Source of the DNA: Acetobacter senegalensis
GTDB lineage: Bacteria; Pseudomonadota; Alphaproteobacteria; Acetobacterales; Acetobacteraceae
DNA length: 64,000 nucleotides
Assembly (NCBI RefSeq): GCF_001580995.1
Contig: NZ_LHZU01000144.1
Coordinates: forward strand, 1-64,000
Direction: 5' to 3'
How positions within the stretch are numbered: position 1 is the stretch's first letter; every line of letters begins with the position of its first letter. Shown here piece after piece: positions 44,803 through 53,676 of the stretch. A program made the translations under genes and the position numbers. The notes under the pieces were generated by a model. The model made no database searches, was not told the origin of the DNA, and was given only the letters and a program-made list of their open reading frames with translations.

Positions 44803-45576
44803 TCAGACTTTTGCGCGCCTCTTGTTGGCCAGTTCACGCACCACCCCATGCATGGTGCGCAGTTCCTGCTCGGTCACTTCCCCCCGCGTAAAGAAATGAC
44901 GGAGGTTCCGCACCATGCCCGGGCGTTTTTGCTCATTATGCAGAAAACCGCACTCATCCAGTTCCCGCACCAGATGCCCCATGAAATTTTCAAGCTCACC
45001 CTTGGTGGCAACATGGGTTTCATTGGTCATGAGTTCCCGCGGCGGGGTCTGATCCGCAGCAAGCCACCATTCATACGCCATGATCATGACGGCCTGCGCC
45101 AGATTAAGGGACATGAAGGCCGGGTTGAGCGGATAGCGAATCAACCCATCCGCCCGCGCCATATCCTCATTATCCAGACCAGCCCGCTCCGGCCCGAACA
45201 TAAGGCCCACACGCAGCCCCCGGTTGGTTGCAGCACGGAGTTCGGCAGCTCCTCCACGGGCGGTCATGACCTGCTTTACAATGTGGCGCGGGCGCGGACA
45301 GGTGGCGAACACATGGTGTAAGTCCGCCACTGCATCATCCACCGTTTCATGCACCGTTGCAGCATCCAGAATCCGGTCTGCGCCAGAGGCGGCACGCCAT
45401 GCACGCTCCTGCGGCCAGCCATCACGCGGGGCCACAATGCGCATGTGAAACAGGCCGCCGTTAGCCATGGCCCGTGCCGTCGTGCCAATATTTTCAGCAA
45501 GCTGAGGCCGCACCAGAATAACAACCGGCGTATTGCCTATCGGCTCCAGCGGCGCGCCGCCGTCACGCCCGGTCAT
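44803..45576 (-). CDS. trmJ: TrmJ-like tRNA 2'-O-methyltransferase (SpoU/TrmH family)
   Basis: This 257-residue SPOUT methyltransferase has the family's N-terminal motif RPQLAENIGTTARAM (about 23-37), the central FGPERAGL near 125 and MSLNLAQAVMIMAYEW near 152, which form the trefoil-knot SAM site. The set matches TrmJ (tRNA Cm32/Um32). A C-terminal helical segment of about 80 residues is as expected. The start overlaps the cysS stop by 4 bases (translational coupling). The exact target nucleotide is inferred from family only. Confidence 0.85.
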   Translation of the reverse strand: MTGRDGGAPLEPIGNTPVVILVRPQLAENIGTTARAMANGGLFHMRIVAPRDGWPQERAWRAASGADRILDAATVHETVDDAVADLHHVFATCPRPRHIVKQVMTARGGAAELRAATNRGLRVGLMFGPERAGLDNEDMARADGLIRYPLNPAFMSLNLAQAVMIMAYEWWLAADQTPPRELMTNETHVATKGELENFMGHLVRELDECGFLHNEQKRPGMVRNLRHFFTRGEVTEQELRTMHGVVRELANKRRAKV

Positions 45577-46943
45577 GCACGCCTCCAGGTGGTGCCGTCC
45601 TTGCTGTCTTCCAGCACAATCCCCTGCGCCTGAAGCTGATCGCGCAGCGCATCGGCCTTTGCAAAATCCCGTGCTTTCTTTGCTGCCAGACGGTCGGCAA
45701 TCAGGGCTTCAATGGCTGCATCATCTTCTGAAGCATCCCCTTTGAACCATTTTTCCGGGTCTTCCTGCAAAAGCCCCAGCATGCCTGCTCCGGCTTTCAG
45801 AGCCCCCGCCGCTGCACGGTCTCCCGCCAGTGCCAGCCCTGCCAATGCATGCAGTTCGGCAATAGCCATGGGTGTGTTGAGATCATCCGTCAGGGCTTTC
45901 AACACACCTTCCGGCACATCCGCTTCAGGCACAGGGCCTGCGGCCAGCGCGCGGTAGAACCGGTCCAGCGTTTTGCGCGCTTCCTGCAACCCTGCCTGCG
46001 TATAATTCAGCGTGGAACGATAATGCGCCCCCAGCAGCAACAGGCGAAGCGCCTCTGCCGGAGCCTGAGCCAGCACATCACGGACGGTCAGGAAGTTGCC
46101 GAGCGATTTCGACATCTTCTCCCCTTCCACCAGCAGCATGGCATTATGCACCCAGTAGTTGGCGAACTTGCCCTGAGGAAAACAGCACAGACTCTGGGCC
46201 CGTTCATTTTCATGATGCGGGAACAGCAGATCAGACCCACCACCATGAATATCAAAGCTCTCGCCCAGATAGCGGTGCGACATGGCCGAACATTCAATAT
46301 GCCACCCCGGACGCCCACGGCCCCACGGGCTTTCCCATCCTGGCTGGTCTGCATCGGAGGGCTTCCAGAGCACAAAGTCGCCAGAATCTTTTTTGTAGGT
46401 AGCCACTTCCACGCGGGCACCTGCCACCAATTCTTCAGGATCACGCCCGGAAAGCGCACCGTAAGATGGGAAAGAGGCGACAGAAAACAGCACGTGACCA
46501 TCGGCTTCATACGCATGGCCGTTTTCAATCAGGCGGGCGATTAGGGCCTGCATCTCGCCAATATTATGGGTGGCACGGGGTTCAATATCAGGCGGCAGCA
46601 CGTTCATGGCAGCCAGATCGGCATGGAACTCTTCCGTGGTCCGCTGCGTCAGGGAACCAATATCCTCCCCGTTTGCGCGGGCACGGGCGGTGATCTTGTC
46701 ATCCACATCCGTGATGTTTCGCACAAACGTGACACGCGGGAACAGATGCCGCAGAAGCCGCACCAGAACATCCGCCGTCAACATGGCGCGCAGATTACCG
46801 ATATGGGCCAGATCATACACCGTAGGCCCACAGTAATAGACCTTCACATGGCCCGGATCGAGCGGTGTGAAAGGCACTGTTGCGCGGCGTTGGCTGTCGT
46901 GCAGAGAAAGAAGGGGCATTGGTGCAGGCTCTGAGTACGGCAT
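45573..46943 (-). CDS. cysS: Cysteine-tRNA ligase
   Basis: CysRS charges tRNA-Cys. The 456-residue protein has the zinc ligand Cys38 in YYCGPTVYD, the class I HIGH motif as HIGN (47-50), the zinc-site WHIECSAM and GGGSDLLFPHHENE segments, and KMSKS in GEKMSKSLG. The start at 46943 or ATG 46919 (MPLLSLHD) are both possible. It is cotranscribed with the TrmJ-like gene. The upstream neighbour is tRNA-Thr(TGT) on the other strand. Confidence 0.96.
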   Translation of the reverse strand: MPYSEPAPMPLLSLHDSQRRATVPFTPLDPGHVKVYYCGPTVYDLAHIGNLRAMLTADVLVRLLRHLFPRVTFVRNITDVDDKITARARANGEDIGSLTQRTTEEFHADLAAMNVLPPDIEPRATHNIGEMQALIARLIENGHAYEADGHVLFSVASFPSYGALSGRDPEELVAGARVEVATYKKDSGDFVLWKPSDADQPGWESPWGRGRPGWHIECSAMSHRYLGESFDIHGGGSDLLFPHHENERAQSLCCFPQGKFANYWVHNAMLLVEGEKMSKSLGNFLTVRDVLAQAPAEALRLLLLGAHYRSTLNYTQAGLQEARKTLDRFYRALAAGPVPEADVPEGVLKALTDDLNTPMAIAELHALAGLALAGDRAAAGALKAGAGMLGLLQEDPEKWFKGDASEDDAAIEALIADRLAAKKARDFAKADALRDQLQAQGIVLEDSKDGTTWRRA

Positions 46944-47079
46944 GATCGCCTAGATGCGCCAGCGCCTTGCGGGATGCAATATCATAACAGCCAAAAATCT
47001 GTACCAGGAGTGAAAACCAGCCCTTGACGTGCGTCAAAAATTGCCGTTTTAATCCTGCCCCTGCACCAAGTTGTGCTGT

Positions 47080-47154
47080 GCCCTTATAGCTCAGTGGTAG
47101 AGCAACCGCCTTGTAAGCGGTAGGTCGTGGGTTCAAATCCTACTGGGGGCACCA
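47080..47154 (+). tRNA. tRNA-Thr (anticodon TGT)
   Basis: A complete cloverleaf of 75 bases with encoded CCA. The acceptor stem is GCCCTTA / TGGGGGC with two G-T pairs. The D arm is GCTCAGTGGTAGAGC. The anticodon stem ACCGC/GCGGT frames the loop CTTGTAA, with anticodon TGT at 47112-47114. The T arm contains GGTTCAAATCC. It decodes ACA and other ACN codons. Confidence 0.95.
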
Positions 47155-47224
47155 TTTTCTCCCCTTTTTTATTAAAGCCTCTTCCGCTTGGCGGACTGGT
47201 GACGGCTATGTTTGGCAGGCACTT

Positions 47225-48583
47225 TTATGCGCCCGGTTGCCAGCCATCCTGCGTTAACGCCACACCAGCCAGATACAGGCTGCCACAAATCAGCACCCGC
47301 GCCGGTTTTCCTTCAGACTGCGCCTTGAGGCCATCAAGCGCCTGCGCCAGTGTTGGCCCAACCTGCGCCTTCCCGCCGGATGCTGCCACAATGGCCTCTA
47401 CCGGCAATGCCAAATGCTGCTTGGGTTCACTGATAGCCCAGACCGTCGTGGCGTACGGCAGCACAGGATCAAGAAAGCCGGATGCATCCTTGGTCTGCTT
47501 CATGCCCACCAGCAGGTGGAGCGGACGATCATCCCAGTTCTGAAGTTCCTTAGCCAGCGCATGGCCAGCGCCGGGGTTATGGCCGCCATCCAGCCAGATG
47601 TCCCATCCCTCCGGCACACGCGCAGCCAGAGCGCCATGAAGGCGTTGCATGCGGGCTGGCCAGAAAACGTTCCCAATCCCCTGCCACGCCGTGGCGGGAA
47701 CAGACAAACCGGAAACCCGCAAAGCCTCCACGGCCAGACCGGCATTTTCAATCTGCCACGGGCCAGACAATGCCGGAGCAGGCAGATCCAAGGTCCCTTG
47801 CCCATCCGTAAAGATGAGTGCGGAAGACGGTTGTGCGGTCTCGGCAGAACGTTCTGGCGTAATCTGCCACTCGTGCCCACGCCGATGCAAAGGCGCCCCG
47901 ACTTTCTGCGCTTCCACTTCTAAAACCTGCATCACGGCTTCCGGTTGTGCGCCTGTAATAGCCGGAACGCCGGGTTTGAAAATTCCGGCCTTTTCTGCCG
48001 CTATGGCCTGAAGCGTGTTGCCCAGAAAGGCCTCATGATCCATGGAAACAGAAGTAACAATGCATGCGGCCGGGTGTTTGAGCACGTTGGTAGCATCACA
48101 CCGGCCACCCAACCCGACCTCGATAATCGCCAGTTCTGCCGGATGGCGAGCAAACAGCAGAAAACCAGCGGCGGTCAGCACCTCAAAAACCGTAATGGGC
48201 GCGCCTGCGTTCACCCGCTCGATCTCTTCCAGCGTAGAGACCAGTTCAGCCTCGCTGACCAATTTTCCCGCAATACGGAAGCGTTCAGTAACATCCACCA
48301 GATGCGGGGATGTCATTACATGCACACGCCAGCCTGCGGCCTCACCCATGGCGCGCAGCGTGGCACAGGTGCTGCCTTTGCCATTGGTGCCCGCCACATG
48401 GATTACAGGAGGCAGTTTTTCTTCGGGGTTACCCAGTTTGGTCAGCAGGGCTTCAAGCCGCCCCAGCGAGAGATCAATCAGCGCAGGGTACAGATGGTTG
48501 AGGCGCTCCAGCACCTCACCTGTGCGACCAGAAAATTCGGTTGTCGGCGCTGCGCCGGCGGCAGAAGCGGGCACGCTCGCCAA
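47225..48583 (-). CDS. folC: Bifunctional folylpolyglutamate synthase/dihydrofolate synthase
   Basis: FolC joins L-glutamate to dihydropteroate and extends folate with further glutamates. The 452-residue protein has the ATP-binding motif VAGTNGKGST (63-72), the folate-binding segments SPHLVDVTERFRI near 96 and the EVGLGGRCDATN block near 155, all diagnostic. The start is a TTG at 48583, two bases after the accD stop; a GTG nine bases in is the alternative. The order accD-folC is widely conserved in Proteobacteria. Confidence 0.95.
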   Translation of the reverse strand: MASVPASAAGAAPTTEFSGRTGEVLERLNHLYPALIDLSLGRLEALLTKLGNPEEKLPPVIHVAGTNGKGSTCATLRAMGEAAGWRVHVMTSPHLVDVTERFRIAGKLVSEAELVSTLEEIERVNAGAPITVFEVLTAAGFLLFARHPAELAIIEVGLGGRCDATNVLKHPAACIVTSVSMDHEAFLGNTLQAIAAEKAGIFKPGVPAITGAQPEAVMQVLEVEAQKVGAPLHRRGHEWQITPERSAETAQPSSALIFTDGQGTLDLPAPALSGPWQIENAGLAVEALRVSGLSVPATAWQGIGNVFWPARMQRLHGALAARVPEGWDIWLDGGHNPGAGHALAKELQNWDDRPLHLLVGMKQTKDASGFLDPVLPYATTVWAISEPKQHLALPVEAIVAASGGKAQVGPTLAQALDGLKAQSEGKPARVLICGSLYLAGVALTQDGWQPGA

Positions 48584-48585
48584 AC

Positions 48586-49506
48586 TCAGACAGACGGAGC
48601 CGCGGTGGGTGCTTCCTCTACCGGCGCAGGCCGATCAGGTGCTGATTTTTCAGCACCAACCGGAGCACGCGTCAGCAGCCCGATCACGCGGCCCAGCGTG
48701 GCACGCATGTCTTTACGCACCACCACCATGTCCAACATGCCATGATCCAGCAGATATTCGGACCGCTGGAAGCCTTCGGGCAGCTTTTCACGCACGGTAT
48801 CCTGAATAACGCGCGGGCCTGCAAACCCGATCAGGGCATTGGGTTCTGCAATCTGCACATCACCCAGCATAGCGAAGGAGGCCGTAACCCCGCCCGTTGT
48901 CGGGTTGGTCAGCACCACAATGTAAGGCAGACCGGCTTCTTTCAGCATCTGCACGGCAATGGTGGTGCGGGGCATCTGCATCAGGCTGATGGCGCCTTCC
49001 TGCATCCGCGCCCCGCCAGATGCGGTGAAAACAACCAGCGGAGATTTCTGCAAAACAGCCAGACGTGCGGCGGCCACAAAGCGTTCGCCAAAAGCCGCGC
49101 CCATGGTGCCTGCCATAAATTCAAACGCCATGACGGCCACAACGGCAGGATGCCCGCCAATGGTACCGTGCGCCACCACAAGGGATTCATCCACATGGCT
49201 TTTGGCGCGGGCGTCCTTCAGACGGTCCGTATATTTTTTCTGATCCCGAAACCCTAGCGGATCAACGGGAGCGGAGGGCAGTTCAATACGGGTGAACTCG
49301 CCGTTATCAAATGTCCATTCAAGGCGTTCCGTCACAGGAGCCTTCATGTGGTGGCCACAGTGCGGGCACACATTCAGGTTCTTGTGCAGTTCCTTGGTCA
49401 GAATCATCTGACTGCAGGACTCGCAGTTGGTCCACAGATTATCCGGCACTTCACGGCGGAGAAGGCCGCGAATTTTGGGACGGACATATTCGGTGATCCA
49501 GCTCAT
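48586..49506 (-). CDS. accD: Acetyl-CoA carboxylase carboxyltransferase subunit beta
   Basis: AccD pairs with AccA to move the carboxyl group from biotin to acetyl-CoA, starting fatty-acid synthesis. From ATG 49506 (MSWITEYVRP) the protein is 306 residues. The N-terminal zinc ribbon is Cys28, Cys31, Cys47 and Cys50, and the crotonase-like body has GGARMQEG and the TNPTTGGVTAS segment. The frame continues to 49590 without a better start. The C-terminus has a Pro/Ala-rich tail of about 25 residues. folC follows immediately. Confidence 0.95.
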   Translation of the reverse strand: MSWITEYVRPKIRGLLRREVPDNLWTNCESCSQMILTKELHKNLNVCPHCGHHMKAPVTERLEWTFDNGEFTRIELPSAPVDPLGFRDQKKYTDRLKDARAKSHVDESLVVAHGTIGGHPAVVAVMAFEFMAGTMGAAFGERFVAAARLAVLQKSPLVVFTASGGARMQEGAISLMQMPRTTIAVQMLKEAGLPYIVVLTNPTTGGVTASFAMLGDVQIAEPNALIGFAGPRVIQDTVREKLPEGFQRSEYLLDHGMLDMVVVRKDMRATLGRVIGLLTRAPVGAEKSAPDRPAPVEEAPTAAPSV

Positions 49507-49658
49507 TTTGAACCTTGCAACTGCGAGACATGAAAATGGGCATGCAGCCCCAATGAGGCGTGCATTACGCTGCTTGGGCCTTCCTGCCAAGCATTATGCG
49601 CCGGAACGTACCCCGCACACAGCCTGCCAGAAAAGCCCAACCCTGAGTGTTTCAGGCG

Positions 49659-49985
49659 TTACAGAGCGCCTTCAACCCAGGCTTTAAGCTGGCTCTTGGG
49701 CAGAGCGCCTACCTTGGTTTCCACCACCTTGCCATCACGCACCAGCATGAGGGTCGGAATGGAGCGCACGCCATAAGCGGTCGGCGTTGCGGGGTTTTCA
49801 TCAATGTTCACTTTGGCAACCGTGACCTTGCCAGCAAAATCCTTGCCGATTTCTTCCAGTGCCGGGCCGATCATCTTGCACGGGCCACACCATTCCGCCC
49901 AGAAATCCACCAGAACCAGACCGGATGCCTTAAGCACATCGGCTTCAAAGGTGGAATCGCTGACAGCAAGCGTATGTTCACTCAT
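49659..49985 (-). CDS. trxA: Thioredoxin
   Basis: This 108-residue protein is a cytosolic disulfide reductase that serves ribonucleotide reductase, methionine sulfoxide reductase and others. The active site is WCGPCK (Cys33, Cys36), and the cis-Pro loop is SIPTLML near residue 76. AAGGAACAGG precedes the start at 49985. It lies between addA (124 bases upstream) and accD (about 150 bases downstream), the usual place for trxA in Alphaproteobacteria. Confidence 0.96.
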   Translation of the reverse strand: MSEHTLAVSDSTFEADVLKASGLVLVDFWAEWCGPCKMIGPALEEIGKDFAGKVTVAKVNIDENPATPTAYGVRSIPTLMLVRDGKVVETKVGALPKSQLKAWVEGAL

Positions 49986-50109
49986 TAACCTGTTCCTTTT
50001 TCTGGGCGGGACATTTCAGCCCCTGCCTCCTTGGCTGCCATAAACCGGATGCCGAAAAACGGTTCCGCATCATCTGATAGCCCTACACTTAAGGCGGCAA
50101 CGCAGGCGG

Positions 50110-53100
50110 TCAAGATGCAGGGTTACCCGGAGCATGTGCATCCAATAGCGAATCAGGCAACACGTCCGCCCGCGGGCCTTCCGTCCACACCAGCACACAG
50201 CGCACAGGCTTATCGGGATAAAGGCCCTGCAACAGAGCGCGATAGGCCGCCATCTGCCGCAGATACAGAACCGGCGTACCTGCCACAGTACGGGGCGTGT
50301 GCCGACCAGTTTTGAAATCACACACCACAATGCGGTCTGCCAGAACGCGCATACGGTCCACCTGCCCCACAATCACCTGCCCGCCTGCTACGCCCGCCAA
50401 CCGCTGCTCCGCACGCGCCTCAGGCGTGAACAAGGGCGCAAGATCCGGCAGAGCCAGAACCCCCAGCACCTGATCTGCCAGTACTTTGGCCTCCTGCGGT
50501 TTCAGGCCACTGGCGGGGCGCGCCAGCCATCCGTGCGCAAGATCGACCCACCGCTCAGGCGGGAGCCCTGGCAAATATTGCAACAAGGCATGCACCAGTG
50601 TGCCGCGCCGGAACGCGGCCTCACGCGCTGCGGCAGGAGTCACAGCGGCAACATCCAATGGGGAACGCACAGGTGGCAACGGCCCCAGCATGGCATCATC
50701 CGGTCGGCTGGGGGCCAGAGGCCGGGCCAGTCTGGCATCAGGCACAGGTGGCACAGGCCGCCAGTCTGGGGCTCGCCCCATCCACGTGGGCAGAGAAGAG
50801 ACTGTCGGTTTACCGGTTTCGGGTAGCGCATTCGCATCCGCCTTTGGGGTCTGCTCCTTGACCTCTGCCCGTTCTTCCAGAACCAGTATGGTGTCTGCCC
50901 AATCACCTTCCGTCCACGGTTGGGGCTGGGCGCCCGCAACGTCAAACCCCTGACGACAACGCTCGTACCAGCTTTCAGCAGGTACATGCCGGCCCGGCAT
51001 CCAGCCGCACACAATCAGCCTTTCCGCCGCACGCGTCAGCGCCACGTAGAGCAGGCGATTGTACTCCTCTATGGCGCTGGCCTGCATGGAAGCCCGCAAG
51101 GCCTGCGTCAGCCCTACGGCAAGCGCCCCACGCGGCACATATACCGGCACGTCCAGCCCTGTATGGTTGTCCTTTGCCCAGAACAGCCGATCCTCATACC
51201 GGGGCCTGCTGACCGTGTCTGGCAGAATGACCAACCGGGCCTGCAAACCTTTGGACCCATGGGCTGTCATCACCCGCACGGAATCTCCCCCGGCTTCGGC
51301 CTCACGCTTCACGCTTTCTTCCGAATTACGCAGCCAGTGCAGAAAGCCTTGCAGAGAGGGCGGATGCATATCCTGATACCGGAGAGCCGCCGAGAGAAGT
51401 TCATCTACCGATTCCGCAGCTTCCGGCCCCAGCCGCGCCAGCAGGCGTGCCCGGCCTCCTGCCCGGCCCAGTGCTTCAGACAGCAGTTCATGCGGGGTCA
51501 GATAATCCACCCGGCGGAAGAGACTATCCAGCAGCGCCCATGCCTGCGCCCAGTCCGGCCGCTCTGCATGCCGATCCCTGAGCGCGGACCACAAGGGCTC
51601 GGCAGGTTTGCGTCCGGTAGCCAGCAGCATCAGGCTGTCATCCGACACGCCCCCCAATGGAGAGGTCAGCACGCACGCCAGCGTCAGGTCATCCTGCGGC
51701 AGCAGCAGGGCGGCACACAGCGCCATCAGATCCTGCACGGCGAGTTGGTCTGCCAACCCGGTGCGCACCAATGTGGTCACCGGCACGTTCTCGGTTTTCA
51801 ACGCCCGCACAAGAGCCGTGACAAACTGAGACCGGCGCGGCACCAGAATCAGGACATCGCCCGGCGTGAGGAGTTTTTCACCCGGCGCAGGCGGCGTGGC
51901 AAGCAAACGTGCAATATGGCGCGCCAATGTATCCGCCAGTTTCTGCCGAGGATTCTGCCGCGTGGCATTGGCCAGCGGCGGCTCCCACGGGCTGGCAGGA
52001 TCAGCCTCCTCTTCCGTCGCTTCCGCCAGTGGCCAGAGTTCAACCCGGCCACCCTGCCCCGGTCTGGCCGTTATGTGGTGCATGGGCCGACCATCTTCTT
52101 CCGCCACCCCCTTGGCTGCCTCTGGAAGAGAGAAGACAGAATCAACCAGTTTCAGAACAGGTGCTGTTGAACGAAAGGAAACGGTCAGTTCCGGCTCCCG
52201 CCATGGCAGGCCAGCTGACGTAGCACGATTGTGGAACACACGGCGCCATGTGCGGAAGGCATCCGGGTCTGCGCCCTGAAATCCGTAAATGGATTGTTTA
52301 TAGTCTCCCACAGCAAAAACGGTCCGCGGGCCAGCCTCTGGCGCATGGGTGCCCTCGCCCGCAAAAAACTCCTCGGTCAAATCTCCGGCAATGCGCCACT
52401 GCTCGCCCGATGTATCCTGAACCTCATCAAGCAGCAGATGATCTATTCCGCCATCCAGCTTATATAGAACCCAGGCAGCACCCGGTTCTTTCAAAAGCCC
52501 CAATGTTCGGTGAATAAGATCATCATACTCCACAAGACCGCGCTGTGTTTTACGTGCCTCATAAAGATCAGCTACAGGAGCGGCGTTTTTCAGAAGAGCT
52601 ACCCCCAGGCGCGCCAGTTCACGGGCACGCAAGGATTCCTCTATGCCCTGAATACGCTCAGCCTCCCGCGCAAGGCATTCAGCCTGCTCCGCATATTTCT
52701 CTGTCAGTTTTTTGGTAATCAGACCTGTTTTGCGTAATGTTCCCTCTTTGGTCAGGAAGCCATTACGCCAGATATCCCATTGTGCTGCGCGCTGAGGCGG
52801 CTCACTACTCAACCAGTCCAGCAACGCCAGCGCATTGCGCTTGACCGCTTCTGTTCCTTCATCTGCCAGCAGACGCAGGAAATGACGTAGCGTCTCCTCA
52901 CCAGAAAACGTTTTACAGGCCCGCTGGAGAAACTCCTGATTGCTTCCCTTCAACGCACCCGCTGCAAGCCCCAGAACCCGACAAAAAATTGCTGGCAGAT
53001 CTTCCGGTTTTTTTGATACCCATCCCCGGATACGCTCAGCGCGGGAATCATGCCGCAGCGCCCCTGCAAGACTGACAAAATCGCCCAGACCAATCTGTCC

Positions 53101-53676
53101 GGCCACAGGCGCCAGCACGGCGGAGGAACGGCTTCCCAGCACTGTTTCCACACATCCCTGCAAGGCAAGGGAGGCATCCGTTTCTTCCATGACCGTAAAA
53201 TGCGGGTTCATGGCGGCTTCCAGCGGAAACCGGCGCAACAGGGACTGGCAAAACGCATGAATGGTGCCAATCCGCATACCGCCAGGCAAATCCAGAACAT
53301 CTGCAAACAATGCCCGTGCCTGCCGCCGTGCTTCTGGTGTGCACGGCACGAACAGGGCCTTCAGTTCCTTGTCCAGTTCCGTATCAGATAAGGTAACCCA
53401 CCGCCCCAGCCGGGTTTGCAGACGGATGGCCATTTCTGCCGCTGCGGCCTTGGTAAAAGTCAGACACAGAATACGGGCAGGATGACTGCCCGGTACAGTC
53501 TCACCTTCAGGCGTACGACGCGGCAACATCAGGCGCAGCAGGCGATCAATCAGCAGTTTGGTTTTACCACTGCCCGCCGAGGCCGATACAAACACGGACG
53601 CCAACGGATCTGACGCCAACGCCTGTTGCTGGTTAGCCTGTTCAATCGCATCAGACACCAGAGTACGCTCAGTCAT
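50110..53676 (-). CDS. addA: Double-strand break repair helicase-nuclease subunit AddA
   Basis: AddA is the UvrD-type helicase and nuclease subunit of AddAB, which resects double-strand breaks for RecA loading (the alphaproteobacterial RecBCD equivalent). From ATG 53676 the protein is 1188 residues. Walker A is VSASAGSGKTKLL (30-42), Walker B LLLDEVQDTSGEQW is near 425, and the C-terminal RecB-type nuclease has IVVCDFKTG near 1120. The start overlaps the addB stop as ATGA. The frame extends ten codons upstream without benefit. Confidence 0.95.
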   Translation of the reverse strand: MTERTLVSDAIEQANQQQALASDPLASVFVSASAGSGKTKLLIDRLLRLMLPRRTPEGETVPGSHPARILCLTFTKAAAAEMAIRLQTRLGRWVTLSDTELDKELKALFVPCTPEARRQARALFADVLDLPGGMRIGTIHAFCQSLLRRFPLEAAMNPHFTVMEETDASLALQGCVETVLGSRSSAVLAPVAGQIGLGDFVSLAGALRHDSRAERIRGWVSKKPEDLPAIFCRVLGLAAGALKGSNQEFLQRACKTFSGEETLRHFLRLLADEGTEAVKRNALALLDWLSSEPPQRAAQWDIWRNGFLTKEGTLRKTGLITKKLTEKYAEQAECLAREAERIQGIEESLRARELARLGVALLKNAAPVADLYEARKTQRGLVEYDDLIHRTLGLLKEPGAAWVLYKLDGGIDHLLLDEVQDTSGEQWRIAGDLTEEFFAGEGTHAPEAGPRTVFAVGDYKQSIYGFQGADPDAFRTWRRVFHNRATSAGLPWREPELTVSFRSTAPVLKLVDSVFSLPEAAKGVAEEDGRPMHHITARPGQGGRVELWPLAEATEEEADPASPWEPPLANATRQNPRQKLADTLARHIARLLATPPAPGEKLLTPGDVLILVPRRSQFVTALVRALKTENVPVTTLVRTGLADQLAVQDLMALCAALLLPQDDLTLACVLTSPLGGVSDDSLMLLATGRKPAEPLWSALRDRHAERPDWAQAWALLDSLFRRVDYLTPHELLSEALGRAGGRARLLARLGPEAAESVDELLSAALRYQDMHPPSLQGFLHWLRNSEESVKREAEAGGDSVRVMTAHGSKGLQARLVILPDTVSRPRYEDRLFWAKDNHTGLDVPVYVPRGALAVGLTQALRASMQASAIEEYNRLLYVALTRAAERLIVCGWMPGRHVPAESWYERCRQGFDVAGAQPQPWTEGDWADTILVLEERAEVKEQTPKADANALPETGKPTVSSLPTWMGRAPDWRPVPPVPDARLARPLAPSRPDDAMLGPLPPVRSPLDVAAVTPAAAREAAFRRGTLVHALLQYLPGLPPERWVDLAHGWLARPASGLKPQEAKVLADQVLGVLALPDLAPLFTPEARAEQRLAGVAGGQVIVGQVDRMRVLADRIVVCDFKTGRHTPRTVAGTPVLYLRQMAAYRALLQGLYPDKPVRCVLVWTEGPRADVLPDSLLDAHAPGNPAS

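Noticed and set aside
50920-52170. 416-codon frame opposite addA
   Set aside because: High-GC antisense frame inside a well-supported coding gene; composition is Arg/Gln/Pro-rich noise.
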